From Isoetes taiwanensis (lineage: Eukaryota > Streptophyta > Lycopodiopsida > Isoetales > Isoetaceae): 64,000 bases of DNA. The position numbers and the translations under genes were made by a program. The notes below the pieces were generated by a model, which was not told where the DNA came from, did not search any database, and saw nothing but the letters and a program-made list of their open reading frames with translations. Numbering within the stretch: position 1 is the stretch's first letter; every line of letters starts with the position of its first letter. The DNA lies in assembly GCA_021234155.1 (NCBI GenBank), contig JAJEKV010000272.1, positions 308,001 to 372,000 of the forward strand. Direction: 5' to 3'. Positions 30,647 to 43,186 of the stretch are shown one piece after another.

Positions 30647-33088
30647 ACTGCGTAGATAGTTTTGTCTTGTGTAGATATCTTAGTATCAAGATAAAGTAAG
30701 ATTTAATTACATAGAATCTTAGTTCAACCTTCGTAAGGATGTAATTCCTTTCAAAGTTAAGTAACCTTTATAGGGTTTTGATAATTATAACAAGAGTTTG
30801 TCTATCTTATCATAAGTATAGCAACTGTAAAGTATATACATGTAAGGTTGATACATCACCAACCAAGCAGCAAGCAAGAGTCGCACATTCAACACTTGGA
30901 TCCGATGATATACCCTAGCCATATGATAAATAATAACAATACTTTCTAATTTATAAGTATTGCCTCGATAGTTGTATGACGACATATCTTAACGGGCGTA
31001 AAATTATCATAGAATGGTCAGTTAAAAAAAAAGACTATTCCAATATATCCAATATCACTACAATGTTAATGTGGGAATGTTACCTTAAGGTAATTAATTT
31101 GATTGCATGCATTAAGGGAGTCCAGCAGGGGTCATGCAGGGTTCCAAGGTAATGCTTATTTAAGATGTTAACTAAACCGTGGTAAGGATGTAAATCCTTC
31201 CAAGGATAGATGTACGACCTTGAGGGTCCTTGTAAAGATAAATTAATTTCATGTACACTTAGGTGTATCTTAGGTATACACTTCTAAGGGTAATAGAGAA
31301 CCCAAGGAAGAGAATAAGAAGCATGTGCCTAATTTTTGTGTATGATAATTAAAACCTTGTCTAGGTAATAGTATTGTCTAAATTACGATTATTATTTATA
31401 TAACCGCGCTAAGACGCATGTGAACGTCGTAAATATTATTAAAGCCTAGAGTAAATATAATTTTACTATAGGAACTTATTACTTAAATCTTGTATAAGCT
31501 AGTAAGTATGTAAATATATATATTGTAAAGTTAATGCAGGGTTCCAAAGTGGGGAGACTCATGATGCTGAGGACAATATTAATTCAAGGCGGGAAGAATG
31601 TGATGTTCCAGTATAATACATAGTATAAATACGTATATTATACTACCACGTCAGTAGTACATGTCGACTACGACGACATGTACACGACACATGTCGACTA
31701 GTATTGCACATGTTATGCAACATGTGAATATATCCTATATTGCCATGCAGCAATAGCCCATATGAGCCATATGACCCATTAGACCCTAACCCGAAAACGT
31801 GGGCATAAATAGGCAGGAATCCTAAAAGTGTCCCCTTTTCAGATTCCAGTCTCTAAGCACCTGTTCAGACCAAGCGTCTGTGCCATTCCACCTTGCTAAA
31901 CACTGCCAAACCCGATTTGCACAACAAAATTTCCGTATTCGTTCATCTTCAGCCCGAACAGAAGCATGGATGCCTTTCGGGAGCTAGAGCAAGCCAAGGA
32001 TCAGGCAGATGGCTATTCTGTTGTGCAATGTCGATTTTCAGTATGGTATTAGGCCGAGTGAGTATGTTAGGTTAGCCTTAGAGGCCCTATAGATTCTGAG
32101 ATCTCAGCCTCTAACAAAGGAACCAAACCATGTATGTTTAGGTACATAGATTAGATGATTATTCTGTATTTCATATCTCGGTGCGCACTCCTATGTATTG
32201 GGAAGGGGAATAGAGACCCTGAAAGCCTTAGTAGATGATGTACCTAGATAGCCTCACTAATTCCCAATTAATGCGACCTGTGCATAAGAGCCCACCTGGC
32301 TGTGGGTGGCTAAGCTAGACCAGCTGACAAGGAAGACTTGTCCAGTTACAGTTGATCCCTCTGGTGTGTGAGCCTACCAGGGAACACTGTGGGCTAGGCC
32401 TAATTGTTTGCCACTGAATGTGGGCAAGGTATGGGCTCGACACCTCTTGGGTGATGCATCACCTTCAATGGAGTTGAAGTGGTAGATGAGCAGTGGCTGC
32501 CCGCTTGTAACCTGCATGCATCTTCTGGAGGGGAGTGATCTCCATCTGCCTCATCGGGAATTGGGGAGATGTAATCCAGTAGTAGCCCCTTTGACTATGC
32601 ACCCGACAGGCTACGGTCAGGCACCAAGTCTTATTAGCCTACCTGCAAAGTATGCACAAGAAGGACGGATGGAGTGGACTACCCAACGACTATGTTCTTA
32701 TGCCAGCCCAATCGATTTGCCATGAATTATGTCTGCATTGACTTCTAGAGACCCAAGTCGCCAGTCGATCCCCATGAATCTGAGGCTTGTGTAGGATTCC
32801 CCTTATGTTGATGTTACTGATGTTGTTGATACAAATGTTATGTTATGGTAAACCACCCTTCGAGATGGATATGTATGTTATTTGATGTTATGTGCTCATG
32901 TTTGTTGTGCTTCCGCAGCTAGGTAGGTCCCGAGAGAGATGGGATGAATGACACGCACATTGGATTCTTGCCTGTTAGCAAGGATCTGATGTTAGATGGA
33001 CGGCCTCATGTCAGCAAAGACGTTGACAGGAGGGATGAACTCTGGTTCTGTAGGATGGGAGCATTGTATACGAGCAGGGGACATCACA
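30647..33088 (+). mobile_element. 3' fragment of a second Ty3/gypsy element
   Basis: Internal non-coding sequence (30647-31598) leads into an LTR at 31599-33088. The 70 bp before the LTR (with AATTCAAGGCGGGAAGAA as polypurine tract) resemble the chromovirus at the same place. Gag and pol are absent, so this is a 3' remnant; a 5' LTR is not in the window. Confidence 0.7.
31599..33088 (+). repeat. LTR of the second gypsy element
   Basis: 1,490 bp starting TGTGATGTTCCAG and ending GGGACATCACA. Both ends, and short blocks inside (for example GGTATGGGCTCGACAC and the AGGGAACAC-type blocks), are shared in order with the chromovirus LTRs, so the two elements are related families. A TATA-like GCATAAATAGGCAGG motif lies near 31803-31817. 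Confidence 0.7.
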
Positions 33089-34925
33089 GAATCCAATTAA
33101 TATAGTTTGCCTTCAATTGCCATCAGAGCAGTTCAACATTCTCATTATAGCAAGTTGGTTTGGAGCTTCACTGCTGAATGCCATAGATATTTACAAAGGT
33201 GGTTCAGTATTTTGTCTGGAAAGAAAAATTGAAGAATGTTTTAAACATTGAAGACTTGTGGAATTTGGTGAAAACAGTGAAGAAGATCATGCTTCAGTAG
33301 ATTCTTCTGTAGGGGGGCTGCTAGCTCCAATAATACTAATAGTTTTGTTAATGTTGATGGTTCCAGAGCTGGAAATGCATCTGCTAGAGTGGTGAATCAA
33401 GATATAACAAAGTACAAACAGACTCAAGGAATGATTACAAGCAAGGTTGACAATTCAATCCTGTTGAGGATAAGAGGTAAGCATCCTAGAAACATGCGGA
33501 AGTACTTGATTAAAAGTTATGAAAAAAAAATCATCTTCTCAAATGGATATACTAGACATAGAGTTATGGAAATTGAAATTCAAAGACAAGGAGGATTTGA
33601 CAGCATTATTGCTAAATTTGGTAGTATTATTGCTGATCTTGAAGTGGCTGGTGTATGGATGAACGAGCAGAGCAGGTACTTGTGATTTCTAAAGTCATGA
33701 GCAATTTCAAACATCTTGCAACACTTATGAGAAGTGTTGCAAAGTCTCGAGAAGAAGCATAGGATATGGTACGTATGAATTTGAACAAGAGGATATTGTA
33801 GAGGATAGTAAAGACACTATATGCAGGAAAGCAAAAATATTACGGCAGCTCAGAACGTAATACTAGGCAGCCTTATGATTCTAACAAGAACAAAATATGG
33901 CCATGTTTCAACTGCAATATGTATGGTCATCTTAAGGCCGATTGCCCTAAAAATAAAGAAGCAGTTGAATGCTTTAGTTGTGAAGGAAGAGGTGTCTATG
34001 CCAATAAGTGCTCCAACTCCAAAAATTATTGCTAAGGGGAGAGATAAATGTGGAGCAGGCATGAGAGGAAGAGGAAGAGGATCTGATAGAGAACCTCTTC
34101 AGTTAACTACATTGAAGAGAACAATGAAGAAGTTGAGGAAACTGACGAAGACACTGAGGTAAGTTTTGGCTATTTCTAGATTAAATGCCAAGCTAATGAG
34201 GACATGTTAATTACAGATAGTGTGACAAGCACAAAGAAATTGTTAAAAGACTGCAGAGGAAGAAATAGTGGACAAATAAAACTCGAAAATGGAGGTTCGC
34301 AACATGAAGAAGACATTGGTGTCTTAGAATTGTTTGACTTAAGTGAAAAGGCAGTGAATTTGACGGAATTGTATGTTCCTAGTTTAGTTAGAAATCTAAC
34401 TTTTGTTAGTCAATTGGCAGATTTTGGATACAAAATGCTTTTAAATAAGTTGCAGTGTACTATCTTTCTACATAATGAAATTAAATTTGTTGGAAAACGT
34501 GTTGGAAATCTCTATGGTCTAAACAGTGAATCTCTATCATCTATTGATGTTGTGAGTATTCCATCTATAGATGATTAGCATCTAAGCTTATGTCAAACTC
34601 ATCACAATAAGAACATTGAGGTTATGTCTAAGCAAGGATTTGATATCTCGGCTGCAAGAGAACTTAGACTGTAGCACGTGCATTGGGTGTATGCTTGGCA
34701 AGCATACGCAACTTCCTTTTAAAAAATCTAAGAAGAGAGCTAAGAATGTGTTGGAACTAATACATGCAGATCCGCATACGCAACTTCCTTTTAAAAAATC
34801 TAAGAAGAGAGCTAAGAATGTGTTGGAACTAATACATGCAGATCTCTGGAGCCTTTTGAATGAACCAAAATCAATAGAATAGAATAAAAAAGCGATTTTA
34901 TGACCTTCGTAGATGATTTTAGTAT
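33089..34925 (+). mobile_element. Ty1/copia fragment: gag to start of integrase (dead)
   Basis: Plus-strand pieces in order are: a Gag-like start (33089-33240, with LPSEQFNILI-type sequence); a zinc knuckle C-x2-C-x4-H-x4-C at about 33903-33945 (CFNCNMYGHLKADC) and a second CFSC box; a GAG-pre-integrase segment (34204-34578; YVPSLVRNLTFVSQLADFGY); the C-x2-C/GK motif (CIGCMLGKHTQLPF); and the first integrase block (HADLWS, then DFMTFVDDFS at about 34898-34924). It ends abruptly where a LINE begins. Stops and frameshifts are frequent. Confidence 0.82.
34702..34845 (+). repeat. 72-bp perfect tandem duplication inside the copia pol
   Basis: Two copies (34702-34773, 34774-34845), identical except at the last base or two. 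72 bp is 24 codons, so the reading frame is kept and the motif HTQLPFKKSKKRAKNVLELI is simply doubled. The identity shows that the duplication is recent relative to the decay of the element. Confidence 0.9.
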
Positions 34926-37540
34926 CCTATTGTTGATAGGGTGGTATGATGGAGGCATTCGAGCTGTGTCTGAATAATATGGATATTGAATTTTGTAGTT
35001 CGTGTGGGATACCTAGCTGCAATAATCTCTTTCATAACCTTTACAAAACCCACGAAGCAGCAGTATAGATCCTGTCTTTTATTTATGTCGTCCTCGAGCA
35101 AGGTGCATAATGTGAAAATATGATCAATAGTGAAATGCTTGGGTCTAAAACTGGCATATCCAAGTGCACGTACTCCTGTCTTCTCTGCCCATGATATCAT
35201 TTGGTATTCAAGGATTTTGACGAGTAGTTTTGCCAACAAAGAATTGACCATAATTATTCGACCATGTCGATCCCTTGCTTTATATGTTCGAACTACTCTG
35301 TTGATGGTCCATTGCATAAGGAAGGCTTCATGGAGAGCCCTATTGAAAAGGATGGTCAGGATTGTAACAATTTGAAGCTTCATCCCACTTCAATAGCTCG
35401 TCCTGCATGCCATCTAGATTCGCCCAAGTGTTTGCAAGCAGTGTGTGACATATGCCTCCATTATGGTCAGTGAGGGACGAGTTTGTACTGGCACAATATA
35501 TTAGATCATAAGTATGTCATAAAGCTGCATCAAGTACTGCACGTACTTGTCTAAAGAAATTTTGCCAAAAGGCTACATAGGCTTATATAGTAGTACTCTC
35601 CTCCAGAATGCCTGAGGGTAGCAGTCAAGAAGATAAAATATTTTTCAGTGGTGTTCTGCAATGTGATGCGCCTTCTTGCTCGAAGAAAGCTTTCTACTAT
35701 CTAATTTTTTGGAGGCATAGAGTTGGATCAAATACCAATCAGAGCTGTCATTTTGGATCTTTTTATTCATCATTCAGACCTTTTGTTTCTCGGGAAGGTG
35801 GATGTGTGCAATGGTCTACTGTTGCGTCTTCTTCTAAAATATCATTTTGCTACACTCAAAACGACAATAACAAACCTGCAGATCGATATTTCAATGTGCG
35901 AAGTTGCAAAATTCTTGATATCTCCTCTATTAGTAGCTGGGCATAATCCTCCACCTTTCATAATCTTGATGAAGCTGAGGCACCAAGAAGGTGGGATTCT
36001 TGATCTGAATATACCTCCTCATTTCTACTCTATGTGCCCACACATACATGTGCGAGAAGAGAAGATATAGATCTTGCTCAGTCGTAAGCACATAATCATC
36101 CATGCTAGGCCCCCCACCATGGTTCTCCTGATGACAGGATGAAGATGGCCAATGTGCGAGGCCATTCAAGCTAGTGCAAATAAGCAAGTCAAAGATGTTG
36201 CTCGTCTGAAGCAACTGCCTTTCGAAGTATGTGACAGGATGCCCTTCATCAACTGATGTGTGTGGCCAAAGGTCTTCCATAAATTGAAGTTGCAACATTT
36301 CCCCAGGCAATGAGTTGGATTTTGTCAATTGAGCTGCAGTTGTGCATGCATTGAAATCCCCTACTAGTATAAACATGACTTGGTTGCTTGTGTTGCATGT
36401 CATCTTATAGATTGACATATGGGTCCAAATCTATCTACATCTGAATGCCTATTGTAGAAGTTTAAGTCGGCATGTGAGAAATTTGCGATGAAAAGAAGAT
36501 CTCCACATGTATTTTGCACCCGTCCCACATATATCAATTGTGCCTATTTGCCTCATGTAACTAAGCTGTAGATGCCAAGGATCCTTGTAATAATAGGCTA
36601 TGATGCCATAACGCTTGCCTGTACACTCGATAAATAATGAACAATGCCGATATCCTCGCAGATCTACTATCCTCCAATCAGCATGCTCCCATGTTTCCAT
36701 GAGGAAAATGAAATCCATATCTTTGGTTATAAAGTTCAACATGCCTCCCTTCTTTCATAGAAAGCCCCTACAATTCCAAGAGACCATTCTCTATTTAAAT
36801 GTAGCGGCATGTGTGAGCTAGCATTACCAATAGTTGCACTAGCAACAAGGGGTTGCAGCAGCAGTAGCAGTAGCAGTAGTTGGACTTTATTAGCAATTCT
36901 CCGAGGGGTTGCAGAGGTTGCATTTATATGAGCAGGTATAGTCCAAGCACTTGTTTCAGAACAAATGGTGTAGCTGTATCATTCTGCAGAACATCTATTA
37001 CAGTATAGCTGCATGGACAAAATATTTAGATCTTGCCATATACTAGTGCGGCAGAACTACCAGTTTGGTATATGTCTCAGAAATGTACAAGCTCTCATCG
37101 ACATGGTTTTTGTTGTAGCACTGTAAGGTCATAGGCCACATACAAAGAGGTAACTTTCAACTTTGTTGCTTGATGGATATAGCACCTCTTACAACTACAT
37201 CTGCCACTATGAATTTCACCATGCATGGTTGGTTATGGCGATGAAGGCCAAGACGAGAAGCCTTAACAAGATATACAGGAACATGAAATTGGAGAGGATT
37301 ATTATTTAGCTTCTTTGGGAAGCGGACCACCACATTATGGCTCAATATTCTCTGTTCGATAGGCAGATGCATTAGTAGGCCTAGATGTGTCTTAGCATTG
37401 CCCAACCTAAGGGGGCCGACTGTCCTGGAGCTGCCGTCTGTCTGAACTAGGACTTGGTTGGTCTTGCTTTTACATGCTAGCGGTTGTCTGTCGCATCGGA
37501 CGTGCCAAAGGTAGCTAAACATGGGCAGTGGCCGCAATGT
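34926..37540 (-). mobile_element. LINE copy C: endonuclease and partial RT (dead)
   Basis: On the minus strand, an APE-type endonuclease is readable from about 36742 downward (FIFLMETWEHADW, then VGDFNA at about 36355-36375). An RT part at 34919-35383 has NRVVRTYKARDRHGRI, LVKILEYQMISWAE and RPKHFTIDHI. It ends within the RT where it meets the copia fragment. A further open frame at 37157-37537 (126 codons, unknown) may be the upstream ORF1 region. It is only distantly related to copies A and B. A short (CAG/TAG)n microsatellite lies at about 36855-36880. Confidence 0.7.
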
Positions 37541-38489
37541 CTATACTTGCCTTCAATGTTTGAAGCTAATAGCTTAGGTCTGTGATGACCACATTGGTAT
37601 TTTACATAAGTCGGCACCGCTCGACTGATATTTTAATCTAAAGGGAATCCTTCATGGAGATCTCTATTAAATATACTAGTGAGTACTAGAACAGTCTCAG
37701 GTCAGACCCATTTCAGTAGTTCAACATGATGCAACCTTTGAAAGTCCATGACTTTACCATTAGTAGGGTGTCATAATCGAGCAACGTCTTCTATCTTAGA
37801 TTCAAAATTGAATTTAACATCTGTAATCCCATGGAGGCCAAATAGTATTGTTGTAATGAGAGATTATACAGATTCTTTATGTAACAAGAGGATGACTTTG
37901 GTTTTAAACTCCCTAAGCATAATTGTTGCTTCTAATTATATAATGATGGAACCAACAAATTTTAAGTTGGTCTTTTTACTGCAGCTGCTAAAATCCTAAT
38001 AAATGTCATGCCATTCTGTCTTATATCTGGCCTATCCCATCTTGACTTCATATCATTTTGCCTTAAACTTTTGAGTAGGTAGCATTGGAGAAAAGCATGT
38101 AAGCGCATTTCATGCAGAGCATTGTAATTAATTTAATTGCATGCACAACATAGGATTATTCTTTCAAAGTTCATGACGTTGAGTGATATTATGGATATTG
38201 CTCTATTCTCGCCCCATCTCGCAGCTTTTTTAGGTTCATCTATCAAGCTATAATTCGATTCAGGCACTGCTTATTCTTTATTGTTAGTATAAACCATAAC
38301 GGTCCCCATGTTTGTTGACTAAAGTAGTTTTTTTAAATATTAACTTTATAAGGGTGTTGATCTACAATGTGCTTGACCTTTGGTCTAGTGGAAATATACT
38401 AGTTCTAGAAATAACTATGTCTAGAGTCGCACTATGTATAGTTTTGTCTCATAGCCCTTGTTGCCACAAAGGTCTATTTATTCTTTGAA
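37541..38489. other. Non-coding, AT-rich
   Basis: No recognisable gene or element end. One 83-codon plus-strand frame (37748-37999) has no motif I recognise and is probably chance or old retroelement sequence. Confidence 0.4.
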
Positions 38490-38900
38490 TTCGTTATTAT
38501 GTGCCATGACCTTTTTATACGCCTAGTTCATCTTTGAATTCATTATTATGTGCCTTAACATCTTCATTATTCTGTATTATGCGTCTTAATCTCTTTATAC
38601 TTCTAGTTATTTTTTGAAATTTATTATTATTATGTGTTATAACATCTTTATTCCGAGCAAACCAAGTTTTCTACGGTCCCCTTAAATTTGGCATGAAGCG
38701 TACTGGAAACGAGAAAAAAAAATGAGCAGCGAAAAAAGAAGCCTCTTGTTAGGTTCATCAAGTTTAGGGATGACCTCTTTATACTCCTAGTTAATCTTTG
38801 AATTCATTATTATTATGTGCCTTTAACATCTTCATTATTCATTATTATGTGCCTTGATCTCTTTATACTTCTAGTTATTTTTTGAACTTATTATTATTAT
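38490..38900. repeat. AT-rich tandem-like repeat array
   Basis: Several imperfect copies of a unit like TTTATAC(T/G)(C/T)CTAGTTATTTTTTGAA followed by ATTATTATTATGTGCCTTAACATCTTCATT. They lie on both sides of the first copy of a 127-bp direct repeat (38643-38769). The array directly abuts the last readable exon of the transposase-like gene. Confidence 0.6.
38643..38769 (+). repeat. Direct repeat, left copy, flanking the transposase-like gene
   Basis: Starts ATTCCGAGCAAAC and ends ATCAAGTTTAGG. It matches 42594-42720 in the same orientation over ~127 bp, with roughly 15% differences (for example shared CCCTTAAATTTGGCAT, AAAAAAAATGAGCA and GAAGCCTCTT blocks). Confidence 0.8.
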
Positions 38901-41900
38901 TATAAGTCCGATCTCGTGCACTGTAAGGGCAACTCTAAATGCCCAAATTCTGAACTAAAATATTTTATTAGCAGCACAGCAAAATGGCATGACAATTGCA
39001 CGTCTATAAAGGTTTCCCGACTAATGAAGTTCTTACTCAACGAATGCGTGCTGTGGTTCTTCAACCAGAGCCTCCAAAGCCTGTTATGCACCTAAAGTTT
39101 TAAAGATCAAACCAAATTGAAAGTAGCAAACAGGATTCCAACTCACCTAAAGAAGAAGAACACCGTTGCAGCAGCTTTAATCCGAGCCCTCAAGTCCAAA
39201 GTAGGTGAGAGGAAGATGTCAATATATGATGCCACGACTTCCAAATAAACTTTGGTGCCCAAATTTCGCATCGGTGGGCCTGCAAAACCATTGCTTAGTT
39301 CGTCCAAGCATTGTTGAACCTTTCTAGAGGCAAGGCGTTGCGCAGCCCTCCAGTTTTGCCTATCCTGGTGCTTCACGTCTCCAAGTTGCAGCCTATGCTT
39401 CCCTTGGCATAACTCAAAGACATGGTGTATGTCATTGAGAGTCACTAACTCGTTCCCTAAGTACAACCTTCTAGAGGCACTATCCATGGGATTAACAAAC
39501 TTCTTACCGTTGTGCACGAAATCTTGGTCATGCAGCCCATAAACATCCTTATTTCTCGAGGCACTTAGTGGCCAACCGTCCCATGAAACCTTGAATGTGC
39601 TTTCTTGTGCAGACCTGGATGTATAATCTGCAAGCATGATGCTCTTCTCCTTCGAGTCTCCATTCGAGCTGTGGCCGATTAGAGGGCCAACAACCATTCT
39701 CAAGTGCACATTCCACAACTCTTGGATTTGCTGCCACTTACGTCTAACCTCAAGGTGATCAAATCTTTTATGACGGTCTCGTCCTCGGCCACAATTGCTG
39801 GAATTCCCCCCAAATCCAAGTGCTGGCGTTGCATGTGTCGAGTGTAGACCTGAGCAAGATGCTTGAATGTTTCTTCCCTAAGACCAACCTTGTAAAAGAA
39901 GCTTTCTCGTGTGGAGCGCATAGTGGTGGACATACTCGGACCTGCAAAATTGAGAGAAAGAAAATTGTGCATTCTTCTCCCTCCCCATATCTTAATTGTT
40001 TCAAACAACGCCTTCATGGTTCCCTATATCTTCTTTTATGGCCTGGTCTGATTATGTTTTGAGCTATATCCCTCAGAAAATCCCAAAGAGCTGGTTTTCC
40101 ACTAAATTTTCCTTGACGATGTGCCTCAACTATGTCCTGGCAGAATCTGCTGACATCTTTCTTGTTCATTGACTCCTCCAGACTCCCTCTTAGCGACCTT
40201 TCTTTCATGGAGAATGCAGTAACTCTCATTTTGGAAAACATTAATTCCTTATGTAACTTTCTTACCTCATGAATTGCAGACTTGGCCATTTTCTTGATCT
40301 CAATTGCATTCAGGTAATCTGATCTAATATATAACTTTGTGGTTCTAAATCCCCTCGCTACCTTGTCATCTGTCTGTCTATGCACTCTCATGTAAAAATC
40401 CCTCTCTTTCGGAATAGCAGCACATAAAGAACATTGATAATTTACAAAGGGTTCACCTATAAGGTTGACCCTCTTGCATTTCTTATGCCTAAACGAGCCA
40501 CTAATCTGTACTAAACCCTGCCCGACTACAAATGTATGCTGCAATGCAGGTTCACAATACCAATGTGTCCCTTCTTTCAGCTCATGCAGAAAGGGTCTTA
40601 AATCCTTAACTTTATCTCCATACTTATATTTGTTCTGCCAAAAGCCCCAGCATAGTAGAGTCAAGGACATTTCTGTTACTGAAATACGACAATGAAATCT
40701 AAATACCCTACAAACTTTAAATACAAACCACTTGTAAAGCCACTAAGAGTACTCACGTGAACTGTTACTTGATGAAGCTTGGCTGCTCGAGCTTGGAGGG
40801 GCCTGCGAGTGTTTGTCGCTTCATGTCAAAATCAGTCCAAATCAGCTAACATTATTCAACATTATTGCAGCTAAAATGTGAACACTACTAACAAATAAAA
40901 TAGAGGTTACCTCTTGCAAAAAAAGAATGCAAATTTCCTTGATGCGGGTCTGCTTCAGCCGATTTCTTCGGCCTGCCACCTCTTGCTGCTTGGTCATTTG
41001 ACTCCTTACCTGTATTCATGACAGCATGCACGTGTCTCTTAGATAGAATATGATCTTTCATGTGCCCATTAAGACTTCCAGATCTTGGAAACAGTTCAAG
41101 AAGCCTTTCACACATGGCACAAATAACACGAATGTCATCAAGTTTAGCATATCCACCAACGCTGCTCTCATAAAGCTTGAACACAACATCAAGAATTCTA
41201 GTTTCTTCTTGAAACTTTGCAATGGCAGCAGCTAATGTACTTTCTACTAGAGTTTGATTCTCCTTGCAAATGTCCAGCTCCTCCTCAACATTGCGGGGCT
41301 GATCCTCCTTCTCCACAACCCGCTCTCCCTTTCGTGGACGCTTGAGGTTACGCCAGAATTATCGGCATGACCCTTGGACTTCAAGTGGCTGCGTTCAAAG
41401 TTACACAAGGTATCATCTCCACCTTTACGTGTCGTTTCTCACATTCAAGACACCAAATAGCAAATCTTGGTTTACCATGGGCATCATAAGAACACAATTC
41501 AAACCCGCCCCTCTCGATTCTTTTCATTTGCAGCTTTGAACTCAACTTCCTCAAAGCAACTTGCCATTTGGCAACATCAAACTTTTGTTGCTAACTTGGA
41601 TAGCAACCTATTCTTTGAAAAAATTCAAATCTGATACATCATCTAAAAGGTGGTATCTTCAACGAGAACAAGTTCATCATCATTATTTACCTCTTCATTG
41701 GTCTCGCTTCCGGCTATGACAAGTCACGGTCTACCATCTCAAATTGAGATTTTGAGATGAAATGCTCTCAACAACAGTCCTCTGCCTTTTTGTGTGGCTC
41801 TCCAACCACCTTGATAGTAACCTCACAAGACAAACCTTAAACCTTACCTCCCGCCTTGGCGTGAAGGCCACTTCCCTATCTCCAAGAAATACAAATTCTT

Positions 41901-42240
41901 TCTCATCCTCCAGTAGCCCGTCCCGTCTTATTTCATTGCGGACATCCACGTAAGTGCATTCATGGTACACCATCACGAGGCCAAGGTCCTTTCCATTTTC
42001 TTCAGCCTGACACAAGCAAAGAAACAGCAAATAATATTAAAGAGATGCTTGTGAACGTATAGCGTTACCGACATGCATGCACGAAACTGATCTTAACAGA
42101 CCTTACATAGATGCAAAAACCCTCTAAAAACTAGATTTCCTCCACGGATCTCAGAGAATGGAGGCCGAAATGGAGAAAGGGGAAGCTTGGCCTGCAAAAA
42201 AAGAGCCAATGTAGCTGCTGTAGGAAACAGATGGACTTTA
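38900..42240 (-). CDS. Multi-exon transposase-like gene, undescribed type
   Basis: A series of minus-strand exons makes one protein. An N-terminal exon near 42190-42113 has PLSPFRPPFSEIRGG. The exon 42008-41734 has a clean acceptor (TGTGTCAG) and starts AEENGKDLGLV. A CxxC exon follows near 41560-41420 (IWCLECEKRHV, then HLKSKGH). 41316-40888 is helical, with a basic GGRPKKS motif. 40670-40014 holds CSLCAAIPKERDF and GTHWYCEP. 40017-39700 has GGIPAIVAEDETVIKDL. 39737-39143 has LHDQDFVHNGKKFVNP and SYIDIFLSPTLDL. 39091-38900 has LWRLWLKN, NFISRETFIDVQLSCHF and CTRSDL. Motifs such as 'IPxxxAEDET', 'QDFxHNGKKxxNPxDS' and 'YIDIFLS' recur in uncharacterised proteins of non-seed plants and invertebrates that I believe are transposon-derived. 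The exons are mostly open and exon edges fit GT-AG, so it may have been functional recently. The C-terminus ends at the AT-rich repeat array and may be lost. Confidence 0.6.
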
Positions 42241-42593
42241 AAATCAAATGCTGAACAATGGTTTATGCTGCTCGTCTAACTACTTCCTAATCCGTTCGTG
42301 ACTAAACTCTGTGGTAGATTTTTATGTGGCAGGGACAAAAAACTTCAAAACATTACCTCCGAAACACCAAATCCCTTGACGTTTTTCTGGCAGCAAGCTT
42401 CGGATTCAAAGCCCTCAAAACGTACTCTTACGCCTTAGCAGCTCGAAGAAATCCATCCCTGGACCGTGGAAATGCATACATCCTGGGCGCCAAAACGTAT
42501 GAGCGACCGCAGGTATACGTACTTTTTTTTTTCAAAAAAACCTCTTCTCCGTCCACGCACATGTATTCTACGGAATACATGTGTGAACCCCTC

Positions 42594-42720
42594 GGGACAT
42601 CTTCATTCCGAGCAAACTAATTTTTCTACTGTTCCCTTAAATTTGGCATAACCATGCTGAAAACAAGAAAAAAAAATGAGCAACGAAAAGAAGCCTCTTA
42701 TTAGATTCATTAAGTTTAGG
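42594..42720 (+). repeat. Direct repeat, right copy, flanking the transposase-like gene
   Basis: Partner of 38643-38769 in the same orientation, 3.95 kb away. Just upstream (42558-42583) is a perfect inverted repeat, CACATGTATTC and its complement, with a 4-bp loop. Confidence 0.75.
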
Positions 42721-43186
42721 ATTTGGCTCAACTGAGGCATGAGTCAATCTGGTGGGCACTAAAAAAGGGGCAGGTGCTTGATACGTTAGCAGTAATCTCC
42801 AAAGCCAATCTTATATTGCTCCTTCAATTGAACAATTCAATTGGATTGAACAATGATTAAAATCTCCCAAACCTGTCATGTGGAGCAATGCTTCCACCAA
42901 GGGCATATGGCTTTTAAAGTACACGTTGCATTGTAAACAAAAAATCATGTGACACAAGTCATGGTTCCATAGTTATGAATGTATGGAAGTACTCTATTCC
43001 AGCTTTATATAGCTTTGCTTTCTGTGCCATTGTGATTAGGCTACATAACCTTGATGAAACCATTTAGGAATTTTATATGTCTACCCATTTGCTTGAATTT
43101 AACTTGCAAAGTAAGAATATTTATTTATTTATTCTTGCTCACTTTGGGCCTTGAGGCCATGGAGCACAAAAATACACACGGAATAT

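Noticed and set aside
37157-37537. 126-codon minus-strand ORF as a host gene
   Set aside because: It has no recognised domain and sits directly upstream of LINE C on the same strand, so it is more likely part of that element.
38643-42720. Interpreting the direct repeats as LTRs of a retrotransposon
   Set aside because: They are only ~127 bp, do not have TG..CA ends, no primer site or purine tract is adjacent, and the internal gene has introns and no gag-pol motifs.
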